Source of the DNA: Enterobacter sp. Cy-643
GTDB taxonomy: Bacteria > Pseudomonadota > Gammaproteobacteria > Enterobacterales > Enterobacteriaceae
Assembly: GCF_011752815.1 (NCBI RefSeq)
Contig: NZ_VWWV01000002.1
Location: forward strand, 310,001 to 374,000
Direction: 5' to 3'
DNA length: 64,000 bases
This document shows positions 17,567 to 27,432 of this stretch, in pieces. Within the stretch, counting starts at the first letter, position 1, and the number at the start of each line of letters is the position of its first letter. A program made the position numbers and the translations under genes. Below the pieces are notes generated by a model, which was given only the letters and a program-made list of their open reading frames with translations, did no database searches and had not been told where the DNA came from.

Positions 17567-18757
17567 ATGAGCGTACGTTTAGTGTTAGCCAAAGGGCGTG
17601 AGAAATCGTTATTGCGCCGTCATCCATGGGTTTTTTCTGGGGCCGTTGCGCGCCTGGAAGGCAAGGCCAGCTTAGGTGAAACAGTTGATGTGGTGGACAG
17701 CCAGGGCAAGTGGCTAGCCCGCGCGGCATATTCTCCTGAATCACAGATTCGCGCCCGCGTCTGGACCTTTGATCAGTCTGAGAGTATTGATATTGCCTTC
17801 TTTACCCGCCGCCTGCAGCAGGCTCAGCAGTGGAGAGACTGGCTGGCTAAGCGCGACGGGCTGGACAGCTACCGCCTGATCGCCGGTGAATCTGACGGCT
17901 TACCGGGCGTGACCATCGACCGGTTTGGCAATTTCCTGGTGCTGCAGCTGTTGTCTGCCGGCGCAGAGTATCAGCGCCCGGCGCTCGTTGCTGCCCTACA
18001 GTCTCTCTACCCTGAATGCTCTGTTTACGATCGCTCCGATGTTACCGTGCGTAAGAAAGAAGGCATGGCTTTGACTCAGGGCCCGGTCTGCGGTGAACTG
18101 CCTCCTGCTCTGCTGCCTATTGAAGAACATGGTATGAAGCTGCTGGTAGACATTCAGGGCGGGCATAAAACGGGCTATTACCTCGACCAGCGCGACAGCC
18201 GTTTCGCCACTCGCCGCTACGTTGATAATAAACGCGTACTGAACTGCTTCTCCTACACCGGCGGTTTTGCCGTTTCTGCGTTGATGGGTAACTGCAGCCA
18301 GGTGGTCAGCGTGGATACCTCTCAGGACGCGCTGGATGTCGCCAGAAAAAACGTAGAGCTGAACAAACTTGACCTCAGCAAAGCCGAGTTTCTTCGTGAC
18401 GACGTGTTTAAACTGCTGCGCAAATATCGCGACCAGGGCGAGAAATTCGACGTCATCGTCATGGATCCGCCTAAATTTGTTGAAAACAAAAACCAGCTGG
18501 CGGGCGCCTGCCGGGGCTATAAAGATATCAACATGTTAGCGATTCAGTTGCTGAACCCTGGCGGCATTCTGATGACGTTCTCTTGCTCCGGGCTGATGAC
18601 CACAGATTTATTCCAGAAAATCATCGCCGATGCCGCCGTAGATGCCGGACGTGATGTACAATTTATAGAGCAGTTCCGTCAGGCGGCCGATCATCCGGTG
18701 ATCGCAACCTATCCGGAAGGGCTGTATCTGAAAGGGTTTGCCTGTCGAGTCATGTAG
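17567..18757 (+). CDS. rlmI: 23S rRNA m5C1962 methyltransferase RlmI
   Basis: Methylates C1962 of 23S rRNA using S-adenosylmethionine. The 396-residue protein has an N-terminal PUA domain ([20 protein letters not shown] ... VVDSQGKW, about 1-80), a central domain, and a Rossmann methyltransferase with [19 protein letters not shown] (SAM binding), [11 protein letters not shown], and [12 protein letters not shown] catalytic cysteine lies in the TFSCSGLM motif. Length is identical to the E. coli enzyme. It is divergent from acyP and followed by hspQ after 61 bases. Confidence 0.96.
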   Translation: MSVRLVLAKGREKSLLRRHPWVFSGAVARLEGKASLGETVDVVDSQGKWLARAAYSPESQIRARVWTFDQSESIDIAFFTRRLQQAQQWRDWLAKRDGLDSYRLIAGESDGLPGVTIDRFGNFLVLQLLSAGAEYQRPALVAALQSLYPECSVYDRSDVTVRKKEGMALTQGPVCGELPPALLPIEEHGMKLLVDIQGGHKTGYYLDQRDSRFATRRYVDNKRVLNCFSYTGGFAVSALMGNCSQVVSVDTSQDALDVARKNVELNKLDLSKAEFLRDDVFKLLRKYRDQGEKFDVIVMDPPKFVENKNQLAGACRGYKDINMLAIQLLNPGGILMTFSCSGLMTTDLFQKIIADAAVDAGRDVQFIEQFRQAADHPVIATYPEGLYLKGFACRVM

Positions 18758-18818
18758 CTTGAAAAGGCGGAAATTGCCCGCATATTCGTATGCAGAGTAA
18801 TGTTCCCGGGAGGTGACT

Positions 18819-19136
18819 ATGATTGCCAGCAAATTCGGTATTGGCCAGCAGGTTCGCCACTCTTTACTGGGCTATCTGGGCGTAGTGGTCGACATTGACC
18901 CTGAGTATTCGCTCGATGAGCCGCAGGAAGACGATCTGGCCGACAATAGCGCACTCCGCGCGGCGCCGTGGTACCACGTTGTCATGGAAGATGAGGATGG
19001 CCAGGCGATTCATACCTATCTCGCCGAAGCTCAGCTCAGTTCTGAAGATGACGACGAGCACCCTGAACAGCCGTCAATGGACGAACTGGCTGCCTCGATA
19101 CGCCAACAGCTGCAGGCGCCACGCCTGCGTAACTGA
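18819..19136 (+). CDS. hspQ: Heat-shock protein HspQ (YccV)
   Basis: A small hemimethylated-DNA-binding/YccV-family protein: HspQ is heat-induced, destabilises mutant DnaA, and acts as a specificity-enhancing factor for the Lon protease. The 105-residue product ([20 protein letters not shown] ... APRLRN) equals E. coli in length. An in-frame GTG six bases upstream overlaps the GGGAGG ribosome site, so the ATG is the start. A bidirectional terminator follows at once. Confidence 0.95.
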   Translation: MIASKFGIGQQVRHSLLGYLGVVVDIDPEYSLDEPQEDDLADNSALRAAPWYHVVMEDEDGQAIHTYLAEAQLSSEDDDEHPEQPSMDELAASIRQQLQAPRLRN

Positions 19137-19162
19137 AAAAACCCCGCCGAAGCGGGGTTTTT
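19136..19162. terminator. Bidirectional terminator between hspQ and yccU
   Basis: Stem CCCCGC/GCGGGG with a CGAA loop, an A-run on the left and a T-run on the right. It serves two convergent genes. Confidence 0.88.
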
Positions 19163-19163
19163 C

Positions 19164-19577
19164 TTATTTCGCCAGCCCAAGACGAGGGATTTCGATCGCC
19201 GGGCATTTATCCATTACAACGCTTAATCCCGCATTCTGCGCCAGCACCGCTGCCTGCTCATTAATCACGCCAAGCTGCATCCACAGCGTTTTTGCTCCCA
19301 CGGCAATAGCGTCCTGCGCCACCCCCCAGGCAGCCTCAGAGTTACGGAACACATCGACCATATCAATTTTCTTCGGTACGTCCGCAAGCGTGGCATATCC
19401 CTGCTGTCCTAAAAGGGTTTTACCCGCGACCTTCGGCGACACGGGAATAACCTCATAGCCTTGTTTGAGCAGGTAATCCATCACCCGATAACTCGGGCGA
19501 TCGGGCCTGTCGCTGGCTCCTACTAACGCAATGGTACGGGTGGTTTTCAGGATATTTTCGATATCACTTTGTTTCAT
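19164..19577 (-). CDS. yccU: CoA-binding domain protein YccU
   Basis: A 137-residue stand-alone Rossmann domain of the CoA_binding_2 family. The nucleotide-binding turn is in [19 protein letters not shown] near the N-terminus, and [13 protein letters not shown] and [10 protein letters not shown] are conserved family segments. No enzymatic role is established. The start is the ATG of MKQSD with GGGGGC upstream; an ATG 12 codons earlier lacks support in the family. It converges with hspQ, as in E. coli. Confidence 0.9.
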   Translation of the reverse strand: MKQSDIENILKTTRTIALVGASDRPDRPSYRVMDYLLKQGYEVIPVSPKVAGKTLLGQQGYATLADVPKKIDMVDVFRNSEAAWGVAQDAIAVGAKTLWMQLGVINEQAAVLAQNAGLSVVMDKCPAIEIPRLGLAK

Positions 19578-19745
19578 AGCGCCCCCTAAGATGTTGTCTG
19601 AAGTGTATGCCAAAGCCCGTCACCCGGCCATCTTTCAACTGGAAACTCCGGCGCGCAATTTCTGAAAATATGTCTATATGTTAATAGGCAGGGCTCGGGA
19701 AAAACTTTGAAACATCCACTCAGCATGTTCACCAGGGAGAGTGAA

Positions 19746-20393
19746 ATGAGAGCAGGTCTGCCACTTGCAGGGCTAATATTGATGCTGCCAACCCTGGTAT
19801 GGGGAACTACGCTGCGCCTTTCCGCCGATGTGGACTTACTGGTTCTTGACGGCAAAAGGGTTTCCAGCTCGCTCCTTAAAGGGGCTGACAGCATTGAAAT
19901 AGATAATGGACCGCATCAGCTGGTTCTCCGTGTTGAAAAAAAATTAGCCAGCGCACGCAACCGGTCTTATGGAGTATTCCAGCCGCTGGTGATCAGTTTT
20001 GACACCAAAGAGATAGACCAGGTCAATATTGTTCTGCCTCTAAAAGATACCAATCGCTCAGTAACCTCTTTTCAAATTAAGCTGCTGGACGGCCAGGCTC
20101 ACCCTATTCCCATCCGTACCGATATCCTCGAGATAAAATCCGATCCAACCGGAACGGATTATGAAGAAGAGACACAGCGCTATAACAAGTCAGGAAAAAA
20201 AGCGTCAATGCCCGGATTCGCGAATTTCAGGGTCAACGAGGGCACGCTGCCATTTGCCCAGGCCAATCCAGACCTTCCACCAGCTCGATCTGAAGCACTC
20301 ACAGAGCAGCGACTAAAATACTGGTTCAGTCAGGCCGATGATCCTACGCGAGCGCGTTTTTTACGCTGGGCAAATACGACACCTAATCCATAG
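19746..20393 (+). CDS. yccT: YccT/CsgI family periplasmic protein (DUF2057), curli inhibitor
   Basis: A 215-residue secreted protein with signal peptide MRAGLPLAGLILMLPTLVWG and the DUF2057 core TTLRLSADVDLLVLDGKRVS, then SLLKGADSIEIDNGPHQLV and, at the C-terminus, LTEQRLKYWFSQAD. The E. coli orthologue (CsgI) keeps curli subunits soluble in the periplasm. The ATG after GGGAGAG is used as start; an upstream in-frame start at 19707 would precede the signal peptide with charged residues. The middle of the protein is less conserved relative to E. coli than the two ends. Confidence 0.88.
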   Translation: MRAGLPLAGLILMLPTLVWGTTLRLSADVDLLVLDGKRVSSSLLKGADSIEIDNGPHQLVLRVEKKLASARNRSYGVFQPLVISFDTKEIDQVNIVLPLKDTNRSVTSFQIKLLDGQAHPIPIRTDILEIKSDPTGTDYEEETQRYNKSGKKASMPGFANFRVNEGTLPFAQANPDLPPARSEALTEQRLKYWFSQADDPTRARFLRWANTTPNP

Positions 20394-20492
20394 TAATGCC
20401 TCGAGATGCCTCGCTTTTTTGATGTTCGACTCTTGCAGCCCCGGGCACTTTTAGTAATCTGTTAGCAGCCTAAAACGACCCAGGAAAAGAGA

Positions 20493-20951
20493 ATGGAACT
20501 AACAACCCGCACCCTTGCGGTAAAAAAACATATCGCACTGGTTGCCCACGACCACTGTAAGGACGCGCTTTTGAAGTGGGTTCAGCGCCACAAAGCAACG
20601 CTTGCCAACCACACGCTCTATGCCACCGGGACAACGGGTAATTTAATTCAGCGTGCAACAGGCCTTGAAGTCAACGCCATGCTCAGCGGCCCGATGGGGG
20701 GCGATCAACAGGTAGGTGCCTTAATTTCCGAAGGCAAAATCGATGTGCTGATTTTCTTCTGGGACCCGCTCAATGCCGTTCCTCACGATCCAGACGTTAA
20801 GGCCCTGCTGCGCCTGGCGACCGTCTGGAATATCCCGGTCGCCACCAACCTTTCTACCGCAGACTTTATTATTCAATCACCAGGTTTCAATGAAAGCGTG
20901 GATATTCTTATTCCGGATTACCAACGCTATCTGAATGAACGTCTGAAATAA
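20493..20951 (+). CDS. mgsA: Methylglyoxal synthase
   Basis: Converts dihydroxyacetone phosphate to methylglyoxal and phosphate, a bypass that relieves sugar-phosphate stress. The 152-residue protein shows the conserved [12 protein letters not shown] opening, ATGTTGNL phosphate-binding loop, [14 protein letters not shown] with the catalytic Asp, and [20 protein letters not shown] with the catalytic His. Length equals E. coli. The stop is immediately adjacent to that of the convergent helD. The downstream detoxification gene gloC is also in this window. Confidence 0.97.
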   Translation: MELTTRTLAVKKHIALVAHDHCKDALLKWVQRHKATLANHTLYATGTTGNLIQRATGLEVNAMLSGPMGGDQQVGALISEGKIDVLIFFWDPLNAVPHDPDVKALLRLATVWNIPVATNLSTADFIIQSPGFNESVDILIPDYQRYLNERLK

Positions 20952-23006
20952 TCAGGGGCGATTAGCCGCGGGTACTCCAAGCCGCTTAAGTGCCTCAACA
21001 AAGACTGAAGGTTCCTGCTTGTTGAACATAAGCCAGACCCGATGGCGAGCTCGCGTCAGCGCAACATAAAGTAAACGCCGCTCCTCTGCATCCGGGAAAT
21101 CCTCCGGCTGTGGCAGGAGCGCCTGCTCCATGATTGACTCACGCGCGGGCGCCGGAAAACCATCTTTCCCATCCTGCAGACCCACAATGATCGCATAATC
21201 CGCTTGCTGCCCTTTGCTGGCATGGATGGTCATAAAATCGATATTGAGCTTAGGCCAACGCGTTGAGGCTTTTTCCAGACTTTCCGGACGCAAATGATGA
21301 TACCGCGCCAGCACCAAAATTCTCTGTTCAGGCAGGGCGTACCCACTCAGTTTATCCAGTAAATCATCGAGCCTGTCATCGGCAAGCAGAGTCACTGCTT
21401 TTTTATCCCCTTTAGAGAGACTATTGAGCGGTTTGCGCAGCTGATAAGGGTTTTGCTGCACAAAGCCGTTAGCGATCTCGCCGATTCGGTCATTAAAGCG
21501 ATACGTAGTATCCAGCGCGCAGCTATCACCTTCCCCAAAATGGTGGCTAAATGCCGTGGTGAGCGTCATTTCCGCTCCACTAAACCGGTAGATAGCCTGC
21601 CAGTCATCTCCCACGGCATAAAGCGAAGTATGGGAGTTTTGCCGTCTTAACGCGGCCAGTAAGGCGGCCCGCTGGGGGGAAATATCCTGAAATTCGTCGA
21701 CGAGAATATGCTTCCACGGGCTGATAAAGCGCCCCTTTTCGAGCACGTTAATGGCCTGATGAATCAGCCCGGAGAAATCAACCGCTTCTTCGGCCTTCAG
21801 GGCGGCTTTCCAGCTTTTTAACAATGGCGCCATCAGCTTAATACGTTTGGTGAAAAGTTCTCTAACCTCTTCCGGCGCGCTGTCTATCATTTCAGCCTGT
21901 GAGCCTCCGTGCATCCGCATCAGGCCGAGCCAGCGGTCGAGCCGGCTGGCAAGCCGCTTCGCCAGGCGTTTGTCCTGCCAATATTCACCCTCGGGCACAT
22001 CCCACTCAAGCTCTTCACTAAGCCATTGCCGCCAACCTTTGGCCATGGCTTTTTTCTCCCGGCATTGCTGCTGCCAGCTACCGATCAGCAGCTGATGGCG
22101 AGCCGCTGTGTCGCTCTCAAGTTCACTGACTCGAGGAACTTTTTTGCTCCCCTGTTGAATGATGTGCAGCGCCAGTGAATGAAAAGTTCTGGCAGAAATC
22201 GCTTCGGTATTAAGGCGGCTGGCTATACGTTCATCCATTTCCTGCGCGGCCTGACGGCCAAAGGCTAACAGCAGGATTTGCTCCTCTGTTGCTTCACCGC
22301 GCTGTAACAGCCACCCGGCTCGCGCCACAAGAACGGATGTTTTACCGCTACCGGCCCCGGCCAGCACCAGAAGCGAATCTTCGCCATTCACCACGGCACG
22401 AGCCTGGGACGGATTCAGCGGCGAACTTTCAACCTGTTCAAAGAAAGCGGCATATTTTTCCAGCATCCGTTCGGTGTAAGCGTTATTACGCTGGTGGCGA
22501 CGCTCTTCACCTTGTTCAAGCCAGGCTTTACATATGGCCCACGCTTCCCGGCAGTTTTCGAACTCACCAAGCCGGGCATGCGGCAGCGGGAGGGCTGAAA
22601 TCGCTGCACGCAGGTTATCTTGCAACGCCTGCATATCACTTCGGCGAAACCACACTTCTTTGCGAGTGCGCTGAGCAATCTCTTCTCGTTGAGCGGTTAA
22701 TACTTCGGCGGCTACTTCACTCATCTCCGTACTCCAGTTGAGCCAGAGCGAACTCAGATGATGGAAAAAGCGCTGGGTCTCTGCCCATTCGGTACCGTGC
22801 AGGCGAACTACTTTGTCATCAGGAAGAACGAATTCCAGTTCTCCCCAAACCAGGCCACGTTTACAGTTAATCGTTATTAACTGATTGAATGGAATAAGAT
22901 ATTCGTGGCGATCGCCTTTAACCTCAACGCCAGCAGGCAGCAGTTTGACCCGATTATAAGGGTGCTGAGCTAAATGCTTGCCAAGAGAAGTTGCTTTGAG
23001 TTCCAT
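20952..23006 (-). CDS. helD: DNA helicase IV
   Basis: A superfamily 1 3'-5' helicase of the UvrD/Rep class. The 684-residue protein (identical in length to E. coli HelD) has the N-terminal domain particular to helicase IV, Walker A LAGAGSGKTSVLVARAGWLL near residue 220, motif II LVDEFQDIS, motif III AVGDDWQAIYRF, and motif VI VALTRARH. The MELKATSLGKHL start is chosen by family comparison; 12 further codons are open upstream. It is divergent from yccF. Confidence 0.96.
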   Translation of the reverse strand: MELKATSLGKHLAQHPYNRVKLLPAGVEVKGDRHEYLIPFNQLITINCKRGLVWGELEFVLPDDKVVRLHGTEWAETQRFFHHLSSLWLNWSTEMSEVAAEVLTAQREEIAQRTRKEVWFRRSDMQALQDNLRAAISALPLPHARLGEFENCREAWAICKAWLEQGEERRHQRNNAYTERMLEKYAAFFEQVESSPLNPSQARAVVNGEDSLLVLAGAGSGKTSVLVARAGWLLQRGEATEEQILLLAFGRQAAQEMDERIASRLNTEAISARTFHSLALHIIQQGSKKVPRVSELESDTAARHQLLIGSWQQQCREKKAMAKGWRQWLSEELEWDVPEGEYWQDKRLAKRLASRLDRWLGLMRMHGGSQAEMIDSAPEEVRELFTKRIKLMAPLLKSWKAALKAEEAVDFSGLIHQAINVLEKGRFISPWKHILVDEFQDISPQRAALLAALRRQNSHTSLYAVGDDWQAIYRFSGAEMTLTTAFSHHFGEGDSCALDTTYRFNDRIGEIANGFVQQNPYQLRKPLNSLSKGDKKAVTLLADDRLDDLLDKLSGYALPEQRILVLARYHHLRPESLEKASTRWPKLNIDFMTIHASKGQQADYAIIVGLQDGKDGFPAPARESIMEQALLPQPEDFPDAEERRLLYVALTRARHRVWLMFNKQEPSVFVEALKRLGVPAANRP

Positions 23007-23136
23007 TACGCTGCCCGGTCCAATGTAGGAGTTGTGGCTCAAGTTTAACTGCCGATGGAATGACGCTCCAGAGTAAAAACGCGTTATAATTTGTGCGGTT
23101 AATCACTTTTTAATTTTCTGTCAGGGAAGCGTCACT

Positions 23137-23583
23137 ATGCGTACCGTACTTAATGTTTTGAACTTCGTGCTGGGAGGCTTCTTGACCACCCTCTCCTGGT
23201 TATTTGCCACGCTGGTGAGTATTGTGCTGATTTTCACCCTGCCACTGACTCGCTCCTGTTGGGAAATCACCAAGCTTTCCTTTGTGCCCTACGGCAATGA
23301 AGCCATTCATGTGGATGAGCTTAATCCACAGGGTAAAAATTCGCTGCTAAATACGGGGGGGACCCTGTTGAATGTTCTCTGGCTGATCTTCTTCGGCTGG
23401 TGGCTGTGCATTATGCATATCATGGCGGGCATCGCGCAGTGTATTACCGTTATTGGGATCCCTGTAGGGATTGCGAACTTCAAAATTGCTGCCATTGCGT
23501 TATGGCCCGTTGGTCGCAGGGTTGTTCCGGTCGAAGTGGCAAGAGCCGCACGCGAATCCAATGCACGTCGCCGTTTCCAGTAA
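23137..23583 (+). CDS. yccF: Inner-membrane protein YccF
   Basis: A 148-residue membrane protein with two YccF repeats, each holding a hydrophobic segment (LNFVLGGFLTTLSWLFATLV and LNVLWLIFFGWWLCIMHIMA), and conserved GIPVGIANFKIA. Function is unknown. It is followed by yccS after nine bases, so the two are probably one operon, as in E. coli. GGGAAG lies upstream of the ATG. Confidence 0.93.
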   Translation: MRTVLNVLNFVLGGFLTTLSWLFATLVSIVLIFTLPLTRSCWEITKLSFVPYGNEAIHVDELNPQGKNSLLNTGGTLLNVLWLIFFGWWLCIMHIMAGIAQCITVIGIPVGIANFKIAAIALWPVGRRVVPVEVARAARESNARRRFQ

Positions 23584-23592
23584 GGAGCATTT

Positions 23593-25734
23593 GTGCTAAC
23601 CCTAAGCCCACTGGTACGCCGTTATACCTGGAACAGCGCCTGGCTTTACAACTTGCGTATATTCATTGCCCTGACAGGCACTGCGGCGCTCCCGTGGTGG
23701 CTCGGTGAAGTCAAGCTGACGATTCCACTCACGCTAGGCGTTGTGGCTGCAGCACTGGCCGATCTGGACGACCGCGTAAGCGGAAGGCTGCGTAATTTAC
23801 TGATCACACTCGTCAGCTTTTTCATTGCTTCAGCGTCTGTTGAACTCCTGTTCCCCTGGCCGTGGCTGTTTGCTGTGGGCTTAACGGTATCCACCAGCGG
23901 ATTTATCCTCCTTGGAGGGCTGGGGCAACGCTATGCCACCATAGCCTTTGGCGCGCTGCTTATCGCCATCTATACGATGCTCGGTATTTCCCTCTATGAG
24001 CACTGGTATCAGCAACCGTTGTTCCTTTTAGCAGGCGCCGTCTGGTACAACCTGCTGACGTTAGCAGGCCATCTCATTTTCCCGATTCGCCCCTTGCAGG
24101 ACAACCTGGCACGTTGTTATGAAAGCCTCGCTAGCTTTCTGGAAATTAAAGCCACACTGTTTGATCCTGATATCGAAGAAGAAAGTCAGGCTCCAATGCT
24201 CCAGTTGGCCATGGCTAATAGCCAGTTAGTCACCACGCTGAACCAGACAAAAAGCTCATTACTGACTCGCCTTCGCGGCGATCGGGGGCAGAGAGGCACT
24301 CGTCGAACGCTTCACTATTATTTCGTCGCCCAGGATATCCACGAGCGGGCGAGCTCGTCTCATATTCAGTACCAGGCTTTGCGCGATAAGTTTCGCTATA
24401 GCGACGTGATGTTCCGCTTTCAGCGTTTGCTAACAATGCAATCGCAGGCCTGCCAGCAGCTCTCTCGATCTATCCTGCTGCGAGTCCCTTATCAGCACGA
24501 CCCGCGATTTGAACGCGCATTTAATCATCTGGACTCCGCTCTGGATCGGATTCGTGCCGGCCATGCAACCGCCTCAGAGATAAAAGCGTTAGGTTTTCTG
24601 ATTACAAATTTGAGGGCAATCGATGCACAACTGGCAAACATTGAGTCAGAACAGGCGATTGCTGAGCCACAGAACGCCCCTGAGAATCGTCTAGCCGATG
24701 ACAAACTGACCGGCTTCGATGATATCTGGCAGCGGCTAAAGCTTAACCTCACGCCAGAATCCGCACTTTTTCGCCATGCGGTGCGTATGTCCCTGGTGCT
24801 CTGCGTGGGCTATGCCTTTATTCAATTTACGGGATTACAGCATGGTTACTGGATACTTTTGACCAGCCTATTTGTCTGCCAGCCCAATTACAGTGCAACC
24901 CAGAGGCGTTTAGCGCTGCGTATCATCGGCACATTGGTTGGGGTGGCCGTTGGCCTGCCCTTGCTTTGGCTTGTCCCATCTCTCGAAGGCCAGCTAATAC
25001 TTCTCGTCATTACTGGTGTCCTGTTCTTCGCTTTCCGCAACGTGCAATACGCCCACGCCACCATGTTTATTACGCTGCTGGTATTGCTATGCTTTAATCT
25101 GCTGGGGGAAGGTTTTGAAGTCGCTCTTCCGCGCGTGATTGATACACTCTTAGGCTGCGCAATAGCCTGGGCGGCGGTGAGTTTCATCTGGCCTGACTGG
25201 CGATTTCGTCGGCTTTCAAGAGTCGTTGAACGTGCGTTCAACGCCAATTGTCGCTATCTGGATGCGATTCTTCAGCAGTACCACCAGGGGCGTGATAACC
25301 GCCTGGAATACCGCATTGCCCGGCGCGATGCCCATAACAGAGACGCTGAGCTAGCCTCCGTGGTTTCAAATATGTCTTCCGAGCCTCGAGTCTCCGCCGA
25401 GATGCGTGAAGCCGCTTTTCGTCTGCTTTGCCTGAACCATTCCTTTAATAGCTATATTTCTGCATTAGGTGCGCACAGGGAAAAACTCAACCACGGCGAT
25501 ACGTTAATGTTGCTTGATGACGCCGTCTGCTACGTTGATGACGCACTGCATCACTTGCCTGTCGATGAAGGACGCGTTCAGGCTGCCCTTACAGGGCTTT
25601 CCGCCCGCATCTCGCAGCTTGAGACTCGGGCAGACACAAAAGAACCCCTGGTGCTGCAGCAAATTGGGCTATTGATTGCTCTTCTGCCAGAGATATCTCG
25701 TCTTCAACAGCAAATCTCTCAGTGCTCCGAATAA
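23593..25734 (+). CDS. yccS: YccS/YhfK-family inner-membrane transporter-like protein
   Basis: A 713-residue membrane protein of the YccS family (aromatic acid exporter-like, FUSC superfamily). An N-terminal cluster of hydrophobic segments (about 15-150), a large cytoplasmic domain, and a second membrane cluster (about 395-530, VRMSLVLCVGYAFIQFTGLQ, then HGYWILLTSLFVCQPNYSAT) are visible, as is typical of the family. The substrate is unknown. Its 3' end overlaps convergent sxy by 16 bases. Confidence 0.93.
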   Translation: MLTLSPLVRRYTWNSAWLYNLRIFIALTGTAALPWWLGEVKLTIPLTLGVVAAALADLDDRVSGRLRNLLITLVSFFIASASVELLFPWPWLFAVGLTVSTSGFILLGGLGQRYATIAFGALLIAIYTMLGISLYEHWYQQPLFLLAGAVWYNLLTLAGHLIFPIRPLQDNLARCYESLASFLEIKATLFDPDIEEESQAPMLQLAMANSQLVTTLNQTKSSLLTRLRGDRGQRGTRRTLHYYFVAQDIHERASSSHIQYQALRDKFRYSDVMFRFQRLLTMQSQACQQLSRSILLRVPYQHDPRFERAFNHLDSALDRIRAGHATASEIKALGFLITNLRAIDAQLANIESEQAIAEPQNAPENRLADDKLTGFDDIWQRLKLNLTPESALFRHAVRMSLVLCVGYAFIQFTGLQHGYWILLTSLFVCQPNYSATQRRLALRIIGTLVGVAVGLPLLWLVPSLEGQLILLVITGVLFFAFRNVQYAHATMFITLLVLLCFNLLGEGFEVALPRVIDTLLGCAIAWAAVSFIWPDWRFRRLSRVVERAFNANCRYLDAILQQYHQGRDNRLEYRIARRDAHNRDAELASVVSNMSSEPRVSAEMREAAFRLLCLNHSFNSYISALGAHREKLNHGDTLMLLDDAVCYVDDALHHLPVDEGRVQAALTGLSARISQLETRADTKEPLVLQQIGLLIALLPEISRLQQQISQCSE

Positions 25735-26348
25735 GGATGCTGGCGCTGCTCATAGTGGCGCCACCAGTCCGTCAATTCCTGGCGAACATCAGCAGGCAGC
25801 ACCGCCTCATGAACACCATGTATAGCCCCTGCAAGCGCGAGTAGTACTTTAATACCTACCGTTTTTCTGGTGCCGCGTAATTTTAGCCATGACCGTTTGG
25901 CGCCAAAGAGTTGAAGCGTTTGTGGATCATTGATGCCCACCTCACGAAGCATGACTTCAATATTCAGGGAAAGATTGGGGAGATCCTTAAGGCGGCGAGA
26001 ACGTATCTTAATTTGTGTCTTCTCTCGCTGAGCGCTTCTTAAAGCCAGGGAAGAGAGCCGGATGAGTTTGTCCGGGTTTTCCCACAGTTCTTCATCCACA
26101 CGGTAGTAATTTAGCGCGACAGGAAGCCCGCGTTTACTGTACATCAGCGGCGGCGCCGATTTTTGGATGAAATACTCCGCGCATTGTTCACAAGCTCGCA
26201 GGTAAAGCTCACCTTCCGCCACCATAGCAAAGACCACACCTTCGACGGTCAGACTATAACCACCAAATAACGGCCGATAACCGATTTTGCCCAGCGATGA
26301 AAGATATTCCCGTGATTTATGAATTCTAAGAAATGTCACCTTTTTCAT
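25719..26348 (-). CDS. sxy: Competence/CRP-S regulator Sxy (TfoX)
   Basis: Sxy works with CRP to activate promoters carrying CRP-S sites, including DNA-uptake genes. The 209-residue protein matches the E. coli length. It has the N-terminal TfoX domain (EYLSSLGKIGYRPLFGGYSL then TVEGVVFAMVAEGELYLRA) and C-terminal TfoX domain (LPNLSLNIEVMLREVGINDP). It is divergent from sulA with 217 bases between, which contain its 5' leader. The sequence is noticeably diverged from E. coli in the C-terminal third. Confidence 0.93.
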   Translation of the reverse strand: MKKVTFLRIHKSREYLSSLGKIGYRPLFGGYSLTVEGVVFAMVAEGELYLRACEQCAEYFIQKSAPPLMYSKRGLPVALNYYRVDEELWENPDKLIRLSSLALRSAQREKTQIKIRSRRLKDLPNLSLNIEVMLREVGINDPQTLQLFGAKRSWLKLRGTRKTVGIKVLLALAGAIHGVHEAVLPADVRQELTDWWRHYEQRQHPYSEH

Positions 26349-26501
26349 AATATGTCCTTATATATCAACTGGTAAATAGCTGCTTTGGTTACTCATCTTC
26401 TTAACCCCTGAAAATAAGTAAGGTTACAGCTAATGGCAACGACAATTTCATCGGTGCCGCTTTTGCGTACGGAAAATGCGAGACGCTTTCCGAAATTCCG
26501 G

Positions 26502-26544
26502 TTGATCTTTGTTCGCACAGGCATTACTGTATATGCATACAGTA
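26502..26544 (+). promoter_or_regulatory. sulA promoter with LexA operator
   Basis: TTGATC (-35) and TACTGT (-10) are 17 bases apart. The -10 is embedded in the near-perfect palindrome TACTGTATATGCATACAGTA, which fits the LexA box CTGT-N8-ACAG exactly. LexA binding would block RNA polymerase until SOS induction. Confidence 0.93.
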
Positions 26545-26565
26545 ACCCATTAGGCGGGACTCACT

Positions 26566-27075
26566 ATGCACTCACATAACGTTCAAACTCACTTTCGTCA
26601 TGTTGCAGTGACTGCGCACTCCCCGGCGCAGTCACTCTCTGATAACAGCGTGCAGGGGTTAATCAGTGAAGTGGTCTACAGCGAAGAGAGCCCATGGGTT
26701 ACGCAGTTTATTCTGCTACCTTTATTACAGCAGCTGGGACAACAATCTCGCTGGCAGCTATGGCTGACGCCACAGCAAAAACTGAGCCGTACCTGGCTGC
26801 AGGCGGCCGGGCTGCCGCTGGCGAAAGTGATGCAGGCAAATCAGTTAGATCCTCTTTGCACCGTTGATGCAATGGTGAAAGCTTTACAGACAGGAAATTA
26901 CAGCGTAGTCATCGGCTGGCTGACAGAAGAATTAACAGATGAAGAACATTTACGGCTGACAATAGCAGCCGAAGCTGGCAACGCGATGGGCTTTATTATG
27001 CGCCCAACCAGCGCAGGAACATCCGGTTCAAGACCACGAAATGGCCTAAAAATTCATTCTAGTTTGTATCATTAA
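26566..27075 (+). CDS. sulA: SOS cell-division inhibitor SulA
   Basis: SulA binds FtsZ and blocks Z-ring formation during the SOS response; it is removed by Lon. The 169-residue protein keeps the conserved core [40 protein letters not shown] and NYSVVIGWL, and the C-terminal KIHSSLYH that Lon recognises. The N-terminal 30 residues differ from E. coli, as is usual. It lies directly downstream of a LexA box and upstream of ompA. Confidence 0.95.
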   Translation: MHSHNVQTHFRHVAVTAHSPAQSLSDNSVQGLISEVVYSEESPWVTQFILLPLLQQLGQQSRWQLWLTPQQKLSRTWLQAAGLPLAKVMQANQLDPLCTVDAMVKALQTGNYSVVIGWLTEELTDEEHLRLTIAAEAGNAMGFIMRPTSAGTSGSRPRNGLKIHSSLYH

Positions 27076-27432
27076 GTAAATTTAGGAGAAATCCTGGAAT
27101 TTTTTACGTATGCCATATAATCCGCTGTCATGACTCAAAAATGCCCGTCATATGGCGGTTTGACGGGGTTTATCAGGCAGGTAGCCAGCTCAAAAAACAG
27201 TCCATTCTGTAAAAAATTATGTATGCAAGTCGTTTTTTTTCATATGCCTGACGGACTTCACACTTGTAACTTTCCAACTACGTTGTAGACTTTACCTCGC
27301 CAGGGTTGCTCTTCATAACACCGATATATCGGTAGAGTAACAATTGAGCGTAAACCCGGGCGAAGGATTTAACCCTGGGCTTTAAATTGGTTTAGAGCTC
27401 ATGGCCTTTTGGATGATAATGAGGCGCAAAAA
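27076..27432 (+). promoter_or_regulatory. ompA upstream region and long 5' leader
   Basis: The gap holds a weak hairpin after sulA (AGGA-GAAA-TCCT, then a T-run at about 27100) and the ompA promoter. About 130 bases before the ATG resemble the structured, mRNA-stabilising ompA leader of E. coli. The stretch GATGATAATGAGGCGC around the ribosome site matches the region that pairs with the MicA small RNA in E. coli. MicA pairing is inferred from that similarity. Confidence 0.65.
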